Positions 11,734 through 24,394 of a DNA stretch of 64,000 nt are shown piece by piece; the first letter of the stretch is position 1; each line of letters starts with the position of its first letter. The notes beneath the pieces are model-generated. The model worked only from the letters and a program-made list of their open reading frames with translations, was not told the origin of the DNA and searched no databases. The position numbers and the translations under genes are program-made. Source of the stretch: Bilabrum cf. latius (taxonomy: Eukaryota; Bigyra: Bicosoecida; Bigyra; Bicosoecida); contig OZ237772.1 of assembly GCA_965178125.1 (NCBI GenBank), forward strand, positions 124,001 through 188,000. The letters are read 5' to 3'.

Positions 11734-12159
11734 GGGCATGCCGGTCTCCCGCAGCATATTCTTGATCCTCGTTAGGCCCATCGGGGGCATCCACCTTGCT
11801 TGCCAGTGGGCATGCCGGTCTCTTGCAGCATATTCTTGATCCTCGTTAGGCCCATCGGGGGCATCCACCTTGCTTGCCAGTGGGCATGCCGGTCTCTTGC
11901 AGCATATTCTTGATCCTCGTTAGGCCCATCGGGGGCATCCACCTTGCTTGCCAGTGGGCATGCTGGTCTCCTGCAGCATATTCTTGATCCTCGTTAGGCC
12001 CATCGGGGGCATCCACCTTGCTTGCCAGTGGGCATGCTGGTCTCCTGCAGCATATTCTTGATCCTCGTTAGGCCCATCGGGGGCATCCACCTTGCTTGCC
12101 AGTGGGCATGCTGGTCTCCTGCAGCATATTCTTGATCCTCGTTAGGCCCATCGGGGGCA
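11734..12159. repeat. 74-bp minisatellite, six copies
   Basis: The unit starts GGGCATGC and contains CATATTCTTGATCCTCGTTA and GCCCATCGGGGGCA. Copies begin at 11734, 11808, 11882, 11956, 12030 and 12104, and the last is partial. Since 74 is not a multiple of three, the array is unlikely to be coding. Confidence 0.9.
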
Positions 12160-12732
12160 GAGGCCAACAGGCGGGTGGATGGACGGGTAGTATGCCAGGT
12201 CGGCCAGGACCTGAACGAGCTGACCCTGCCCGGGTCGGGTTATGAATCTGATCATGGCTTGCTTTGTTGAGCTGTAAACGGATCAGGGCGTTGAGGCCTT
12301 CAACAAGTTGTCGTCATCCCTAGTAGCAACCCGGAACTGCAACTAAACGAATCCATCTGCCGAAAATTAAGGAATTCGTGGGTTTCACGTGACAGAAAGT
12401 GCAACCACTGGATTAGCTGTGGAATATTGTATGCATATGACATGTGGTGCAGGCGAGGCTTCGGTAGCTTAGCCGCATGGGGCCGTAATAACTGTTTTGC
12501 TGTGCTGCACATTGATGTGTACAGTTCAGGCTTCAAGCGAAACACTCGGCGACCAGCAGGAATCTGTTGTGAGTCAAACGAAAACAATCATACATGTTCC
12601 TTATACAAACGGTGCATTCGGTGATTTGTTGTGCCGAACAGCCCTTCCTCAAATGCATGGTTTGTTCGAATGTGCCTCTCCCACCAGATTCGCTGCACTG
12701 TTGCACAATATATATATATCGATTTCTTGCAG
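12160..12732. other. upstream region of the TM9SF gene, first exon not located
   Basis: The signal-peptide exon of the downstream TM9SF gene should lie here, because its first recognised exon begins after TTTCTTGCAG at 12732. Several short frames are possible and none could be chosen. A run of TA dinucleotides lies at 12710-12720. Confidence 0.4.
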
Positions 12733-14898
12733 ATTTCAATACAATCAGGGCCAGTATGGCTTCCGCTGCAGTCTCGCGGTATACCGTACGAAGCCGCTAC
12801 CGCCTGCAAGTTGTCGCAGCAGGGGCTCTCCAGCGAGGGAGAGGTATCGACTGGCATTGAGCTCAGGCCAGGTGTGAACTAGAGGTGCGTTAGACGGTGT
12901 TTCGTCAATGCAACCGTACATGACGGACGGATCTCCCGCTGGCTGGAGCTTGCATAGAACCACGCGAGGCTACACTGGACGCTGGATGGAATACCTGCAG
13001 TCGTCAGAAATGCGATCAACCAAGGCACTTCCAAAGACTATCGCGGAAACGGAATCCCACTGGTGCTGAAATATGACCAGGATTCAGGCAATGCAGCGTA
13101 TGCTATCTTAAACCATCACTACATCACGGTAAAGTACGCCCGCACCGATGCTGGTACGCTTCACCTTCCTGCCGGTTCCAGGACCAGTACCAGTGCCAGT
13201 GCCAGTGCCAGTGCCGCCCACTGGCACTAGAACGTATCGATAGCAGTGGTGGGATTCGAGGTATATGCGACATCTATGGCTGGCCTAGAACTGACAACGA
13301 GTGGTCAACGTGCTGGCACAGAACCCTTCTGCAACACTTTCTCACAGTCCAAAGAAACTGCCAGTGGTGCTGGAGGGGTCGGAAGGACCCGGAGCTCCAG
13401 CGGGGCGCAAGGGGGTCACAGTGCTCCTGTTTCAGGCGTTGTGCAATTGACCGACAAATAGGGCCATAGTGTGGATTCGCTGCAGCAGTGGTTCACGTAC
13501 GACGTCACCTGGGCGGAGGATCCCATGGCCAAAGTGGAGGACAGGTGGAGATAGTACGAGCAGGCCACTGGCTTGTTCGAGCAGCGGACCATGGCGCACT
13601 GGAACTCGTGGCTGGTAGTATTCTTCGCCGCTGCGTTCGCTGTCGTCACACTCGTTAAATTGATGCGATCAAACTACCAAGACGATCGCGCTGCAGACGA
13701 GGAGGGCGGACGGGGCGGCATCAACGCATTCCCAGCAGAAGCCCAAGGGCAGCAAGTGCCACGAGCGTGGATTGCAGTGGCCAAAGACGTGTTTCGCCCA
13801 CCATCGTCCGGATTGGATCGCATCCGACTAGTGGCCATAGTGGGTGCTGGTCTATCCATGGGAATTGCAGCAACTACAGTTGCCATCCTGGACTGGGTGC
13901 ACGGTCCCAGGACTGGATGGATTGCCGCCCAGATACGGCGCTTTGTGGTTGCCCTCCCGGCAGCCAGCTGGTTATCAGGGTTTGTTGTTGGACGCCTGTG
14001 GCACGACATGGGAGAGCGGCGTCTTGTGGTTGTTTCGGCTCTCCACGCATCGATCGGGCCTGCGTGGGCTATTGTGATGTCGGTGGCTCTGATGGGCATG
14101 GGCTGGGTCGGTGCCGGCAGCATAGAATCGGTGGAGGGCGGCGAATGGGCGGGGTTAAGCGGCAGCATTCAATGGGGTGTGCTGGTGTTAATGCTTCTCG
14201 GGCCCGTTCCTCTTGGCGTTGCTGGAGTAACGTGCGGTTTCCAGCGTGCTGCTCGAGCCCATCAGTGCCGCACCCAGCGGCATACACCTGGGGTTGAGAG
14301 GATGACGACCGCACTAGATCTAGTCCGAGACGATTCATGGATCCCACCATCTCCAACTTGGCGGCAGGTGCCACGACCCATCCCGGGAGATGGCAATACC
14401 CGATTGTTCATTCGATTGTCGTTGATGGTCGCGATAGGCTTGCTACCAGCGGGCGCCGTGTGGCTCGAGCTCATGGTCGGATTGCGGTCAGTGCAGCTTG
14501 GGGAACAGTACCACGCTGGAGTGCACTTGCTCATGGCTATCGTGTGTATGATGTTGACGAGTGGACTCGGAGCTGTGCTTTCAACTTCGGTCCTGCTGCA
14601 CCGAGAAGACCACGAGTGGCAAGCTGCGGCCTGGGGCGGGGGCATTTCAGCCGGGACATGGGTGGCAGTGATGAGCCTGATACACGCAGGCAGCACCTGG
14701 GCTAATTCTTTGAACGGGCAAGAAACCAGACAGGCTGCACCAGAGCTGCTGCCTTGGGGTCCTCATCCGCAATTGATCGTGCTGGTCCTGCTGGTCTTGC
14801 TAGCGTGTGGGATCGGGCTGGTGTCTGGTGCTGTGGGGTACGCGACTGCCTGGCTCTTTCTAATGAGGACCTACGCAAAGCTCCGAGCAGGGCCGTGA
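12733..14898 (+). CDS. TM9SF/nonaspanin (EMP70) family protein, 5' exon missing
   Basis: The frame from the acceptor at 12732 to TGA at 14896-14898 is 722 codons with five UAGs. In order it shows the lumenal nonaspanin landmarks: IPYEAATACKL (family LPYEYYSLPFC), RCVRRCF, LHWTLDGIPAVV (family VHWILDNLP), LNHHYITVKY, VVGFEVYA, FTYDVTWAEDP, the first TM helix after MAHWNSW, the linker KDVFRPP, then about eight further TM helices and a short basic tail. Nonaspanins are nine-TM proteins of endosome and Golgi involved in membrane protein sorting and adhesion. A (GCCAGT)n tract near 13185-13215 inserts a Ser-Ala run in the lumenal domain. The family's C-terminal KXD/E-like Golgi signal is not clear; the tail ends RTYAKLRAGP. 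UAG occurs inside conserved blocks, for example RWR-UAG-YEQATG, which rules out a chain of pseudogene stops. Confidence 0.85.
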
Positions 14899-15581
14899 CT
14901 ATCCCACAGTGCAGTGATTCCGGTGTACTCCGGTCTGCCATGCGGGGCAGTAGATTATGCCAGGACAGGCTGCAGGAAAGTGCAGGGGCGGCATGCATTC
15001 CCACGGATAGAGAGTGAGCACAAGGGGCTCGGACCTGAGCGTATCCGTCAAGGGCTGCTAGAAAGGGGGTCTATAAGGCCAGGCGCGAGGCGATGGCGAT
15101 AGATAATATACGTCCCATAATTATCTGTATCTGGCTGCCCTCGCATCAGAGCAAGAAACGCGTGTACGCAGTGAATCGTCAGGAAAGTGCGATGCGATGG
15201 GCCACCTACCCGAAATTCGGAGCTTACGGCGGTACTAACGGCCAGTGACGGAGACACAGGAAGGCATCTAGCTGGACTAATGCGCTAGAATAAATACACG
15301 GGTTTTCAATGTTTGAATCAGTCGTAGCTTAAAATGCCTTGCGTTTGGAGCTGGCGTGAGTGAACCACTCATCTTGCGACCAGGGTGGTCAAGGATAGGT
15401 CGCAAGGCCACCGGACATTACGCGCGGTCACGCTCTATAAGGACATGGCGAAACAGCATAATGAAAGGAAAGGGGTGCATGGCGAGACAATCCTTGGATC
15501 TAGATCTACACTTAGAGTTCCAGCTCCGGATACAATGCTTTTCCCATGTTAGGGCGTTCTCAGTGCAACTGAAGCAGAAAC
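14899..15581. other. intergenic between TM9SF and cullin genes
   Basis: About 680 bp without a convincing gene. It should hold the TM9SF 3' end and the cullin promoter. No RNA gene or repeat is recognised. Confidence 0.4.
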
Positions 15582-18500
15582 ATGGCTAGTTCAGGAGGAA
15601 ACATACCCAATACATGTACTGCCAAAGCATATTGGGGATTTACGACCCAGATTCGGGGGATAGTGCTATTGGATCCATCAAAGGACGTTGGACAGTACAA
15701 GGTGCCGACTGAGGAGGAGCTATAGCGCTTTACGTCTTCCACTAATGATGCCTTGAACGGAAATTGTGACGAATCATATATTGATACAGATAGGACTGTT
15801 GTGTACCTTCAGAAGTACGGCCTCCACTTGCTGCGCTGGAAGCTTCGCCACGGTATCGTCAGTCTCGGTGGCCACGATTCAGCTATGAAGGGCCTTTTCC
15901 ATCCGCTGTAGTCAATTTGCACTCATGTTTGTCGGGAGAGCGAATCAGACAGCGATTACAGAATGGATTTTATCTAGAAGGGGTGAGGAGAGTTGAGGTG
16001 CCTCAGTACTCAGCAGTAGTATTTCCCATTGCATGCAAAGATGCATTGTATCTGCTTCCTTGGACCATGTATCGCAGCTTTTTGCGCCATATACGAGAAT
16101 ATTTGCAATATCAAAGCCTCCCTGCCTTCCAGGGCAAATCAGGCCCTGCTCTGCTGATTGAATTTGGCCGGAAGTGGGAAGAGCTGCTGCTACTGACCGA
16201 TTGGTACCGTCGAGTGCACTTGCATGTCGAGTCTAGGCTACCGAACGACTGTGAAACATCCGGATCTCGACCCAAGAGTCTCACTGAAATGTCAGTGGCA
16301 GAGTTTCGAGACGTGAGCAGGGTTGGTGTCCAAGTGTTGCTCACCGCAGACTCCAACCCCGGATCTGGTGGATCCTGTGGGCGCCCAATCATGATGCTAT
16401 GCTAGCAATTCCATGTATCACGTCAACCTCGCGTCCATTGAAGATCCAGCTATCCCCGACATCTATGTTCGCAGATTGTGCTCTCTCCGCTCAAGACGCG
16501 CCTCCTCATCGCAATTCAAGCAGAGGTGGTGCGGTATGCCTCGCGCAAAGAGACTCACGTTGACCGCGCCACTCTCAGGTCTGCCATCGAGTCAGTCCTC
16601 ACGATCGAAGCCCTTGAGAAGCTGACGGGTATCCGCAGCGTCATTAGTCTGAGGCGGGCATCGAAGTCCGCAAAGGTTATAGTCGATAGCGAGACATACG
16701 ACCGCTCGATCGAATGGACCTACAAGATCTCTGCACAGCACGCGGCCAAGCTGGCCGCGCAGGAGTGGCAGGAGGGCGATTCTGTGCCCGAGTACGTTGC
16801 CAAAGTGCATGCATATCTGGCGGAAGAAGAATCCAGCTGCGCTAGTTTCCTGTACCCCGCTTCTGTCCCTGGGATTCGTTCAGTGCTCGTGCACGTGCTC
16901 GTGTTTGACAGGCTGAAGTGGATGCTGCAGGGGTCCAGCACTGGGCTTCGTGACATGCTGCGGCATGGCAGACGCGATGACATCAATCGGCTATTCGTCT
17001 TGGCGTGCCAGCTGCAGGGAGGGCGGGGTGTCATTGCCATGGGTAAAGTCATCCGGAACCACGTGTCGATGCAGATCGAGGGGCTGCTGAGAGAGCGCGG
17101 TGACTTCATTGCCCACCTCCGCAGTCGCTCCGTCAAGAAAGTAAACGATGGTGCTGGGACTGGTGCTGGTGCTGGTGCTGGTGCTGGTGCTGGCGCTGGT
17201 GCTGGTGCTGGCGCTGGTGCTGGTGCTGGTGCTGGTGCTGGTGCTGGTGCTGGTGCTGGTGCTGGTGCTGGTGCTGGTGCTGGTGCTGGTGCTGGTGCTG
17301 GTGCTGGTGCTTGTGCTAGTGCTGGTGCTGCAGGCAAGAGCGGGCGAGCACCGGCGCATGCAAAGCACTCAGGTCGCTCTCTCTAGCGCGACCCCATGCT
17401 CATTGGCAGTCTCATCGACACGTGTGAGGGATGGAGGGATTTGCTCATAGAGCAGCTGGGTAACAACGAAGTGATTGCTGCCAACATCGATAGTGGCATA
17501 AAGACGTCGATAAACGCAGTGCCGCAAGGCTGCGAAGCCAAATGGGTCGCAGTTCCCGTTCTCCTGGCCAGCTACACTGACATGGTGCTGCGAGGCACTG
17601 ACCGCGGCGATCGGCTGTCGGAAGCAGACATCAGGGAGAAAATCGAGCGGGTCTGTCGGCTGTTCCGGTTTATCAGCTCCAGGGACCTATTCCAGAGCAG
17701 CCTTGAGGAGCACATGTCAACAAGGCTGCTGGGGAACTAGTCGGCTTCCTTCGACGCGGAAGAGGCTCTGCTGGCGGGGCTGAAAACCGATGCAGGGGTG
17801 ATGTACGTGCGGGCCTTGCGCAACAAAATGGTCGACTTCAGATACAAGGACGAATCAATGGATTCGTACAGCGAGACGTGGGCGAGTGAAGGAGCTGCGC
17901 TGATTGCCGCTGAAGGAGACCCTCTTGCAGCGCAGGCCAGCTGCGCTGGAGGTGCTCCCTTCGATTTCAGCTGCAAGGTTCTCACTGGGGCTTTTTGGCC
18001 CGCGACACAGTCGTCGGTGGAGTCAGTCCCGCCCCCACTCCCGATGCAGGTGGCAATTGACCACCATCGCAATGCGTACCGGGCCCAGCACACGGACGAT
18101 CGCAGGCTGCGGTACTCCATGCAGCTGGGGTCGGCGGAGATGACCTTCACCCCATCCCACGCATCATCTGAAAAGTAGTACACTGTCACAACCTCGACCC
18201 TGCAGTGCATTGCAGTGCTTCGCATTCAACACCTTGAGGCGGGGGGCAAGGCTCCGTCGGTCGGGACACTGTGCGGCGATTTGCGCCTCGAGATACCTGT
18301 GCTGCAGAGAGTGCTGGACCCCATGCTCAAGCCGAGCAGGTTCAATGGAAGCGTGGGTCTCCTGCTGAATTCCAGTGCCGCTGGGGGGAACCGGCCTGGG
18401 CCGTTGCAGAGGGATGACACGGTTTCAATCAACGATGCATTCCAGGCTAGGCGCAGAAAGATCGCAGTGCGGGCGCTGTCGCTGTCCGTCAGGTCGCTGG

Positions 18501-18742
18501 CGACCAAGTCACGGACTAGTGTAGCGCTGCAGCGTAACAGCACGATGGACGCGTGTATCGTGCGAATCATGAAGAGCAGGAAGACCATGAAAATCGCGGA
18601 TTTGATCGCTGAGACTGGCAGGCAGATCAGAACCTTTGACATGGACCCGCGAGCGTGCAAGATCCGGATCGAGTCGCTCGTCGAGAATGACTACGTGGAG
18701 CGAAGCGAGAAAGATAGAAAGGTGATCGAGTACATTGCGTGA
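15582..18742 (+). CDS. cullin (scaffold of a cullin-RING ubiquitin ligase)
   Basis: The last exon, 16475-18742, ends at TGA and carries the diagnostic C-terminus: IVRIMKSRK with the neddylation lysine at 18572-18574, then RIESLVENDYVERSEKDRK and EYIA (family consensus R-I-E-S-L-I-E-R-E-Y-L-E-R). Upstream it has LFRFISSRDLFQ and STRLLGN-UAG-SASFDAEEAL, matching the family segment KRLL..SAS.DAE. An intron 16313-16474 (GTGAGC...GCAG) joins AEFRD to IVLSPLKTRLL, restoring the cullin helix. The upstream exon includes an N-terminal cullin-repeat block (about 15985-16312). Another frame begins at ATG 15582 (MASSGGNIPN); the intron between them near 15900-15990 is not resolved. A (GCTGGT)n array at 17155-17310 inserts a long Gly-Ala run between cullin repeats. 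UAG occurs at least three times in the main exon. Confidence 0.88.
17155..17310 (+). repeat. (GCTGGT)n hexanucleotide microsatellite inside cullin
   Basis: More than 24 nearly perfect GCTGGT units, with a few GCTGGC, encode alternating Ala and Gly in the cullin frame. The array falls in the linker before the C-terminal cullin homology region, where an unstructured insertion is likely to be tolerated. Confidence 0.95.
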
Positions 18743-19424
18743 TTCATGGATGCAGGAGGGATGTGCGGTACCATTAGGTTAACAACCAGGCCAAGTAGCC
18801 TTTGCTGATCCAGGGCTTGTTTGCTCACTGCGTATCCGGAACCAAATATTTTCTCTTAACCATACGGACTGAAACAGTGTGCATAAAACGTCAGCCCACC
18901 TCTCAGACAGTTTTTCAGTTCTGGTGCAGGGAGATACAGTAACTATTTTGCGATGCAGCAGAATCTGAAGGATGTTGCCTTCGAAATTAATGCGGCCTAG
19001 CCTAAAACCGAGGGCAATGTCACTGCGGGTCCTACGAATGCTGGACTCTGTGCATCACTGCGTCTTCCTTGCTCATCAAGCCAGAGAGGATCCGCTGTCA
19101 TTCAGGCGACCCTCGCAACGCTGCCGATAATCTGGATGGTAAGTAAGGTTACGTTAGTTAGGTTATGTAAGTGTAAGCTTGTAAGCTTGCTTTATGCTGG
19201 GTTGGTTGCAGCCGTGACCCACACTTGCGCATCTCCAAGGGCGCCACTAAGCTCACCTTTCGCGGGGATCGGCGGTACGACCGATGCTGTTTCTGCTTGC
19301 ACCGGCGCTGCTGGTAGTGACAGCGCCAGTACCAGGGTAGGCATGAGGTTATCGCTTTCGGTGTACTATGGCTTCACCTGCACTCGCTGCTCGGTGAGAG
19401 CCTTGTCCCGACAAGCGTCTCCAT
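18743..19424. other. intergenic, no gene recognised
   Basis: Sequence after the cullin stop. A frame from ATG 19136 exists, but ATG is followed at once by GTAAGTAAGG, a strong splice donor, and its product resembles no family. Treated as unassigned. Confidence 0.4.
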
Positions 19425-19955
19425 TCAACCGATCTGCGCTTCAGCTCGTCCCCCTTTTCTCGCCTACGGCTGACAGGCCTTTTGTCCTCCACCACCTTTA
19501 TGGCGCTCGGCAGGACGCTCGCCCATGCGTACCATGTGGGGTTGGTGCCCGAACCGGCTCATACCGCCTGCCGAGCTGTCCATGGTGATGTCCTCGTCAA
19601 GGATTGTTGCAAGCATTGAACCACATCGCGTTGCATCTCTGCGCATAGCCACATCAGCAAGCTGCGTATTCTCGGTTATCCGATACGAGTTCTTGGAACG
19701 CTCAGTACACCCGCTTCGGAAAAGGCGAACGAGCTTAGGTGCCGCTGGATTCTCGCCGCCAGCCTGAGGCTGCTTGACGCTCATAGTCCCCAGTTCTGCG
19801 CTCACATTTGCGGTCACGTGGTGACAACGTCTTTTTCCTACCTGCACGCGCGAAATACTTGTGCGTTCTGCGCAGGCTTGCCTAGGTTTGCGCACGACGC
19901 GAACTCCTTCCACAGTACCTCCCAGCCAAGAGGCATTTATTTGGGAGGGCAAATC
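19425..19955 (-). CDS. hypothetical protein (weak)
   Basis: An open frame runs from about 19955 to TGA at 19425-19427 with one UAG near 19464. The product is basic at the ends, has the segment TQLADVAMRRDATRC, and ends in a Lys/Gly-rich tail. No domain is recognised. An ATG in another frame at 19936 (MPLGWEVLWKEF) precedes a possible donor at 19840, so the first exon may differ. It is downstream of, and parallel to, the gene ending at 20181. Confidence 0.3.
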
Positions 19956-20180
19956 TGATTCCGGTACATGTGACCTGCGTTTTGCTGGATAGATAGTGTA
20001 AAAACAGGCAGGACCAAAATTTCGGCCACAAGTTTACGGTCTCGGGTCTTTAGATGCGTACCACAAGCGCTTGCAGTGCTGGTGCCGAGGCGCCGAGCTG
20101 AAGGAAGTCGGGCGCGCTCCTGAGTGGATACGAATCGAAACGCAGCTAACACTGAATACATGTGAACAAACTATAGTCAA

Positions 20181-23100
20181 TCAAACTAGGACGTCAAATG
20201 GCTGGCTCACAGCCGCAGCCCCGCGCTGCATCCAGTCGCGCACCTGTGGCAAGCCAGCGGCCCCTGTCGCTGCAAGCAGGAGCATACCAGGGGCGTTCGG
20301 GGTCGGCACCCCACGCTTCTATGATTGCTGTGCTTGCAGATTGCTCAAGCTCTCGCTGCTTGGAACTTTTCCGCTTGGCGGATTCACGGCATGCACCTTG
20401 TCGCCCGACTATTCGACCGCCCGCGAATCTTGTTGCATCGGCGAGCCAACTTGAAGCGCTCCAGACATATTCAGCTTGCCAGTCGCAATGCCATCAAAAC
20501 GCTGCATGATCTGGCCTTTCCCGGAATGGTGCTTTCTTGCGGCTTCAATCCTGCTCCGCCTAGAAGTGCCCTTCTGTTTGTGTCCTGCCCCGCTGCCGTT
20601 CGACACACTAAGCAGTGCCCGGACAGCATGCCTCAGTATGTTCAGCGCCGTAAAGACTAGTGCTAGCAAGCCAAGCATGCTGATGTTTCGACGATCGAGG
20701 GACAGTGCCCATGCCTGCACCACTAGCTGCACCACATCCTCTAGCACCAGCTGCGGAATCCCAAGCATCCGCACTCGGTGGCTCATCTCTCGTCTCCTTT
20801 TCGTGTCCTCTGGCGTGCCACCGCAGTACAGGCTGAAGCCCTTCTTGCGGAACAGCTCGCTCGTCAAAAGATCAAGCGCTTTGATCCCGAAGAGCGACAG
20901 GAACGCCACGGCGGACACCTCTCCGAAGTGGTTCTCAGTGTGTGCCACCATGCCATCCATTGGCCAGAGGCGCAGAAGCACCACTGCGAGTACCATGTTC
21001 ACAGCAACGGAAGCCGCGATAGACGCAATAGCCATGTACACCAGGCCTGGATTCTCGCACATACGTTCCTTCGCGAGCTGGTACGTAAAGCTAGCGTCAG
21101 ATACCACATCTAGAATCTGCAGGCACACGCTTGCTACGGTAAACGCGCCAGTGATAGACACATTTCCCAGGCATAGCAGGGCCACTGCCATCGCGGCAAC
21201 CACTGCAGCAACCACGATCACGGACACGGATAGCGCTCTAGCGTCGACCTGGATCGTGGGGCATACTTGCTGCAGGGCTGGCACGGTCCATGCGCCCTTG
21301 TAGCACAGGCATTTCTGTGCCTCTGGCGCCCCAAGCCCGGGCAGGATATCTACACCAGTGGTGCTGGTGGTGCTGGAGGTGCTGGTGTTCAGTGCTATTA
21401 GTTCTCTAGTCAGGAGCCGCTCGTGCACCAGCTACCGGACAACGCGGGCAGGCAGCACGTCGGTATAGGCAGCGTCATTTTCCGGTTCTCCATCTGGGCC
21501 GAACCCTGGAGAGTTGACTCTGACCAGCACATCCACAGCGGATGCCAAGTCTTTGCTTTGCCTCGCCTGCAGCACCACGAATTGATCGCTCCAAGTAACA
21601 CCCGGTCGCAACGACGGCCTCCCTCTCACCGTCTCCATGCCTGCCGCCTTCACTAAAGCCACCGGCAGTCTTCGCCTGATTGTCTCCAGGCTCATGCTCA
21701 TACCCCTGCCGCCCGACTAAACGTCCTCGGAGGCAGAAGAATCCGATCCGATACCCAAAGTGCCCGAGATAGACACCTGCATGTAGATATGCTCGCGCAT
21801 ATTCTCCTCTATAGATACAAAGACGGGCGCAGAGCTCGGGGACGGGGTCGGGGTCGGTGAATCTGCGATGGGGGGCCAGCGGCTGGCTGCTGCTGTCGCG
21901 CTGGCGGTGGGACTCGGTGTCAAGCTCGGTGTTGGGGACGTGCTTGGGCTACTGGACGGCGTCTGCGTAGCAGATGAGGATGGCGTCGCCGTGGTCGTGG
22001 TTGAGGGCGATACGCTCGGGGTGGGCGAAGGAGTTGGAGTGGCCCTTACAGCGGGATCGAAGGACCAAAGGAAGCTCGCTCCCAGCTGGCCGGCAGCAGC
22101 AGCAGCCGCAGTGTCGTTCCTTGCACCAGAGAACAAGAGCAGCTCCCTATCTATACCAGGCGGGGCGAACGGCAGGAAACTCTGCGGATTGGAGGACTAG
22201 TTGCCTGGCACCACATCGTCTACGAAGAATGGAAACTGCCTCGTCAACGGTATGTACCCCCACACCTCCCTCCCCCTGTTCCCTGGCTTTGACTCCGCCG
22301 AGAAATACACAACACCTTGTGGTCCAACGGAGAGGTCCCTCGGCTCGTATGAGCTGGAGAGGATCACACGTGGCGGCTGGCTCCAGTTGGATGGGTTCAT
22401 CTCGATCAGGCTGGGGGGCACTGCCCCGAGCATGATGTCCTCGCTGCTCCTGCTCGCGGTCAGCAGCAGCGTGTCGTTGTCGATTTGCAGCAGGTGCCGG
22501 GGGTCGGTCCAGCCGCCCCGGTAGGACAACACGGCATTGAAAGCAGGCTCCTCTGAGAATGGCGGCACCACGTACAGCGAATAGACGAATGCGAACTCGT
22601 CGATGGCTCGCACGAACAAGCCGGCGGGGAGCCCCGTCAGCAGTGGGACTCCAGTGCTCCCAAGGTCCAGGTCCAGTCCCTCGATCCATTGGGGCGCGTT
22701 GGCGCCGTCGTACCACCATAGTTCGTCGCTTTCCCGGTCCGTCCACGCGATGAAGAAGAGCTTTTCATTGAATACCGTCAGCTCCCTCAGCTGCGAAGAG
22801 GGTCGGCCGGCGTTGATGTCGGCCACGAGCTCGGGCTGGCCTACTCCGGTGTATCGATACAGCTCATCGCCGATTTCTTCCCCTCCGAAAATAGACAGGT
22901 ACAGTGCGTGCGGCCCCATTCCACCGAATACGCACATGGAGTCTGCTCCCCACGTGTTGCTGACGAGTCGTGCGGATGCCTGGCCTGGATCTGCTTCCAG
23001 CTCCTAGATGCTGTATGAATGGAGCTCGAAGAAACCAATGAAGCTGGTGATTGCGCTGAAGTATAAACGGTCTTTATATTCGATCATCCCGCGTGGTAAT

Positions 23101-23511
23101 GATGATTCATCCCCCTGCATCAGATCGTCGACCAGTTCCACCCCGGCAGCATCCGATACCCACAACTCTGCCCCATGCGTCTCATCCCATCCCTGAAAGT
23201 AGAGTCTGTTCCTAATACGAACAATATCGTTGGCAATACTGGGGCTAGAAATAGGCTTGGATACGCTGGAGGGTGCACTGGATAGCCTCCTCTCTGCCCT
23301 GACGCACGCCTGTCGTCCATGGCACGCTGCGGCCTAGGCTACCACATCGTTGCCGTCCCCGTCCAAGGAAAGATGTTGTTTGATCACATGTGTCTGATGC
23401 AACAACTGAGCTCAGAATAAGTACAGCGAGCCAAGCAGACAAAGCACCCGTATGGCAGGAGTCTCTGGTGCCCATGATCTTTGTCGGCAGAAGCAGCGCG
23501 TGCCTATCCAT
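20181..23511 (-). CDS. ELWxxDGT-repeat ectodomain fused to a multipass membrane domain
   Basis: ATG 23511 begins a signal peptide (SAWLAVLILSSVVAS). After an unresolved short intron near 23240-23420, one frame runs to TGA at 20181-20183 through about six UAGs. The ectodomain carries degenerate ELWxxDGT repeats: LYFQGWDETHGAELWVSD, GDELYRYTG with VADINAG, SDELWWYDGA and GREVWGYI. These build beta-propeller-like surfaces in secreted proteins. A Ser/Thr/Pro stalk (21770-22060) follows, then at least five hydrophobic helices. The latter contain LGIPQLVLEDVVQLVVQAW, which loosely recalls the helix of XK-related proteins. A basic tail ends the protein. Overall it looks like a cell-surface receptor or adhesion protein. 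The membrane-domain family is uncertain; the repeat identification is firmer. Confidence 0.65.
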
Positions 23512-23539
23512 AGTATCGGGGATCACAATATTCGTCTTC

Positions 23540-24199
23540 TCATGAAATGCATACTGCTATTTCCCTTCCCGTCATTAAATCGATTTTTATACGCTACATA
23601 GCAAAACTCTTTTCGATTTTGTGGAGTTCCTTCTTCCTTTTGCTTTCTCTTTGGGCCTTGGCCCTTACTTTCAGGGGACAATTGCGGGTCTCTTTATCGT
23701 TTTGTTTTCTAAGATCGTCTGTGATGGCCCCATCTAGCGGTTGTGACGTCATCCGTGGTGATCTGCCGTGCCGATGCCTGGCCGATGCGTGCGTGGTGGG
23801 CTACTGGTGGCACACGTTACTTTGTGTGGTATCCGGATTCTGGCCATGGGCGACGAGGGGCCCACGAGGCCTGTACAATACAACCAAGCGCGCAGTATCC
23901 TCTTGCATATCCACACTGATGACCCAGTCATTCCCCACAACGTTTCCAATCGCAAACACATCCGTTGGAGAAACCGTACGCGCCCAGCATCGTAAGCGCC
24001 CAGCACCGTACGCGAGGCCCATGACGCTGCCCACGACGCGCACCTGCCTTGCACTGCCTCCCACCCTATCCATTCTCCAAGCAGCCCCACCCTTCCCATA
24101 TAGTGCTCCCGTCGAATCCATCGAAAGGCTCAAAGACAACGCAGGTATGCAATTTCTCGGACCTCCTTGCAGCACGTCGGAAGAGGTAGACTCACCCAT
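23540..24199 (-). CDS. hypothetical protein upstream of the ELWxxDGT gene
   Basis: A 220-codon frame runs from ATG 24199 to TGA 23540-23542 with two UAGs (23801 and near 23600). It contains SPTDVFAIGNVVGNDWVISV, a strand-like pattern reminiscent of beta-propeller blades, then a highly charged Lys/Arg/Glu tail. It is on the same strand as the ELWxxDGT gene and ends 29 bp before that gene's start, so it could be an upstream exon of it. An opposite-strand frame at 23547-24203 exists but is compositionally poorer. Confidence 0.35.
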
Positions 24200-24394
24200 G
24201 TGAGACTCTGCTCGAGCCACACAAGCGCCCACCCGGAATCTCTGCTAATTTTCATCGCATGCAACTATCTTAGCGTGCTTCGTATCGCGTTGCGGTAAGT
24301 TCCAATGCTCTCTGGAGCACTGGCTCGCAAATCCTCGGCACTTCTGAATCGCCGCAGCACAGGCCCGCAGGCCGACCGGTACACTTGATCGCAA

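Noticed and set aside
11734-12159. CRISPR array
   Set aside because: The 74-bp units are directly contiguous with no unique spacers, and no cas genes are present.
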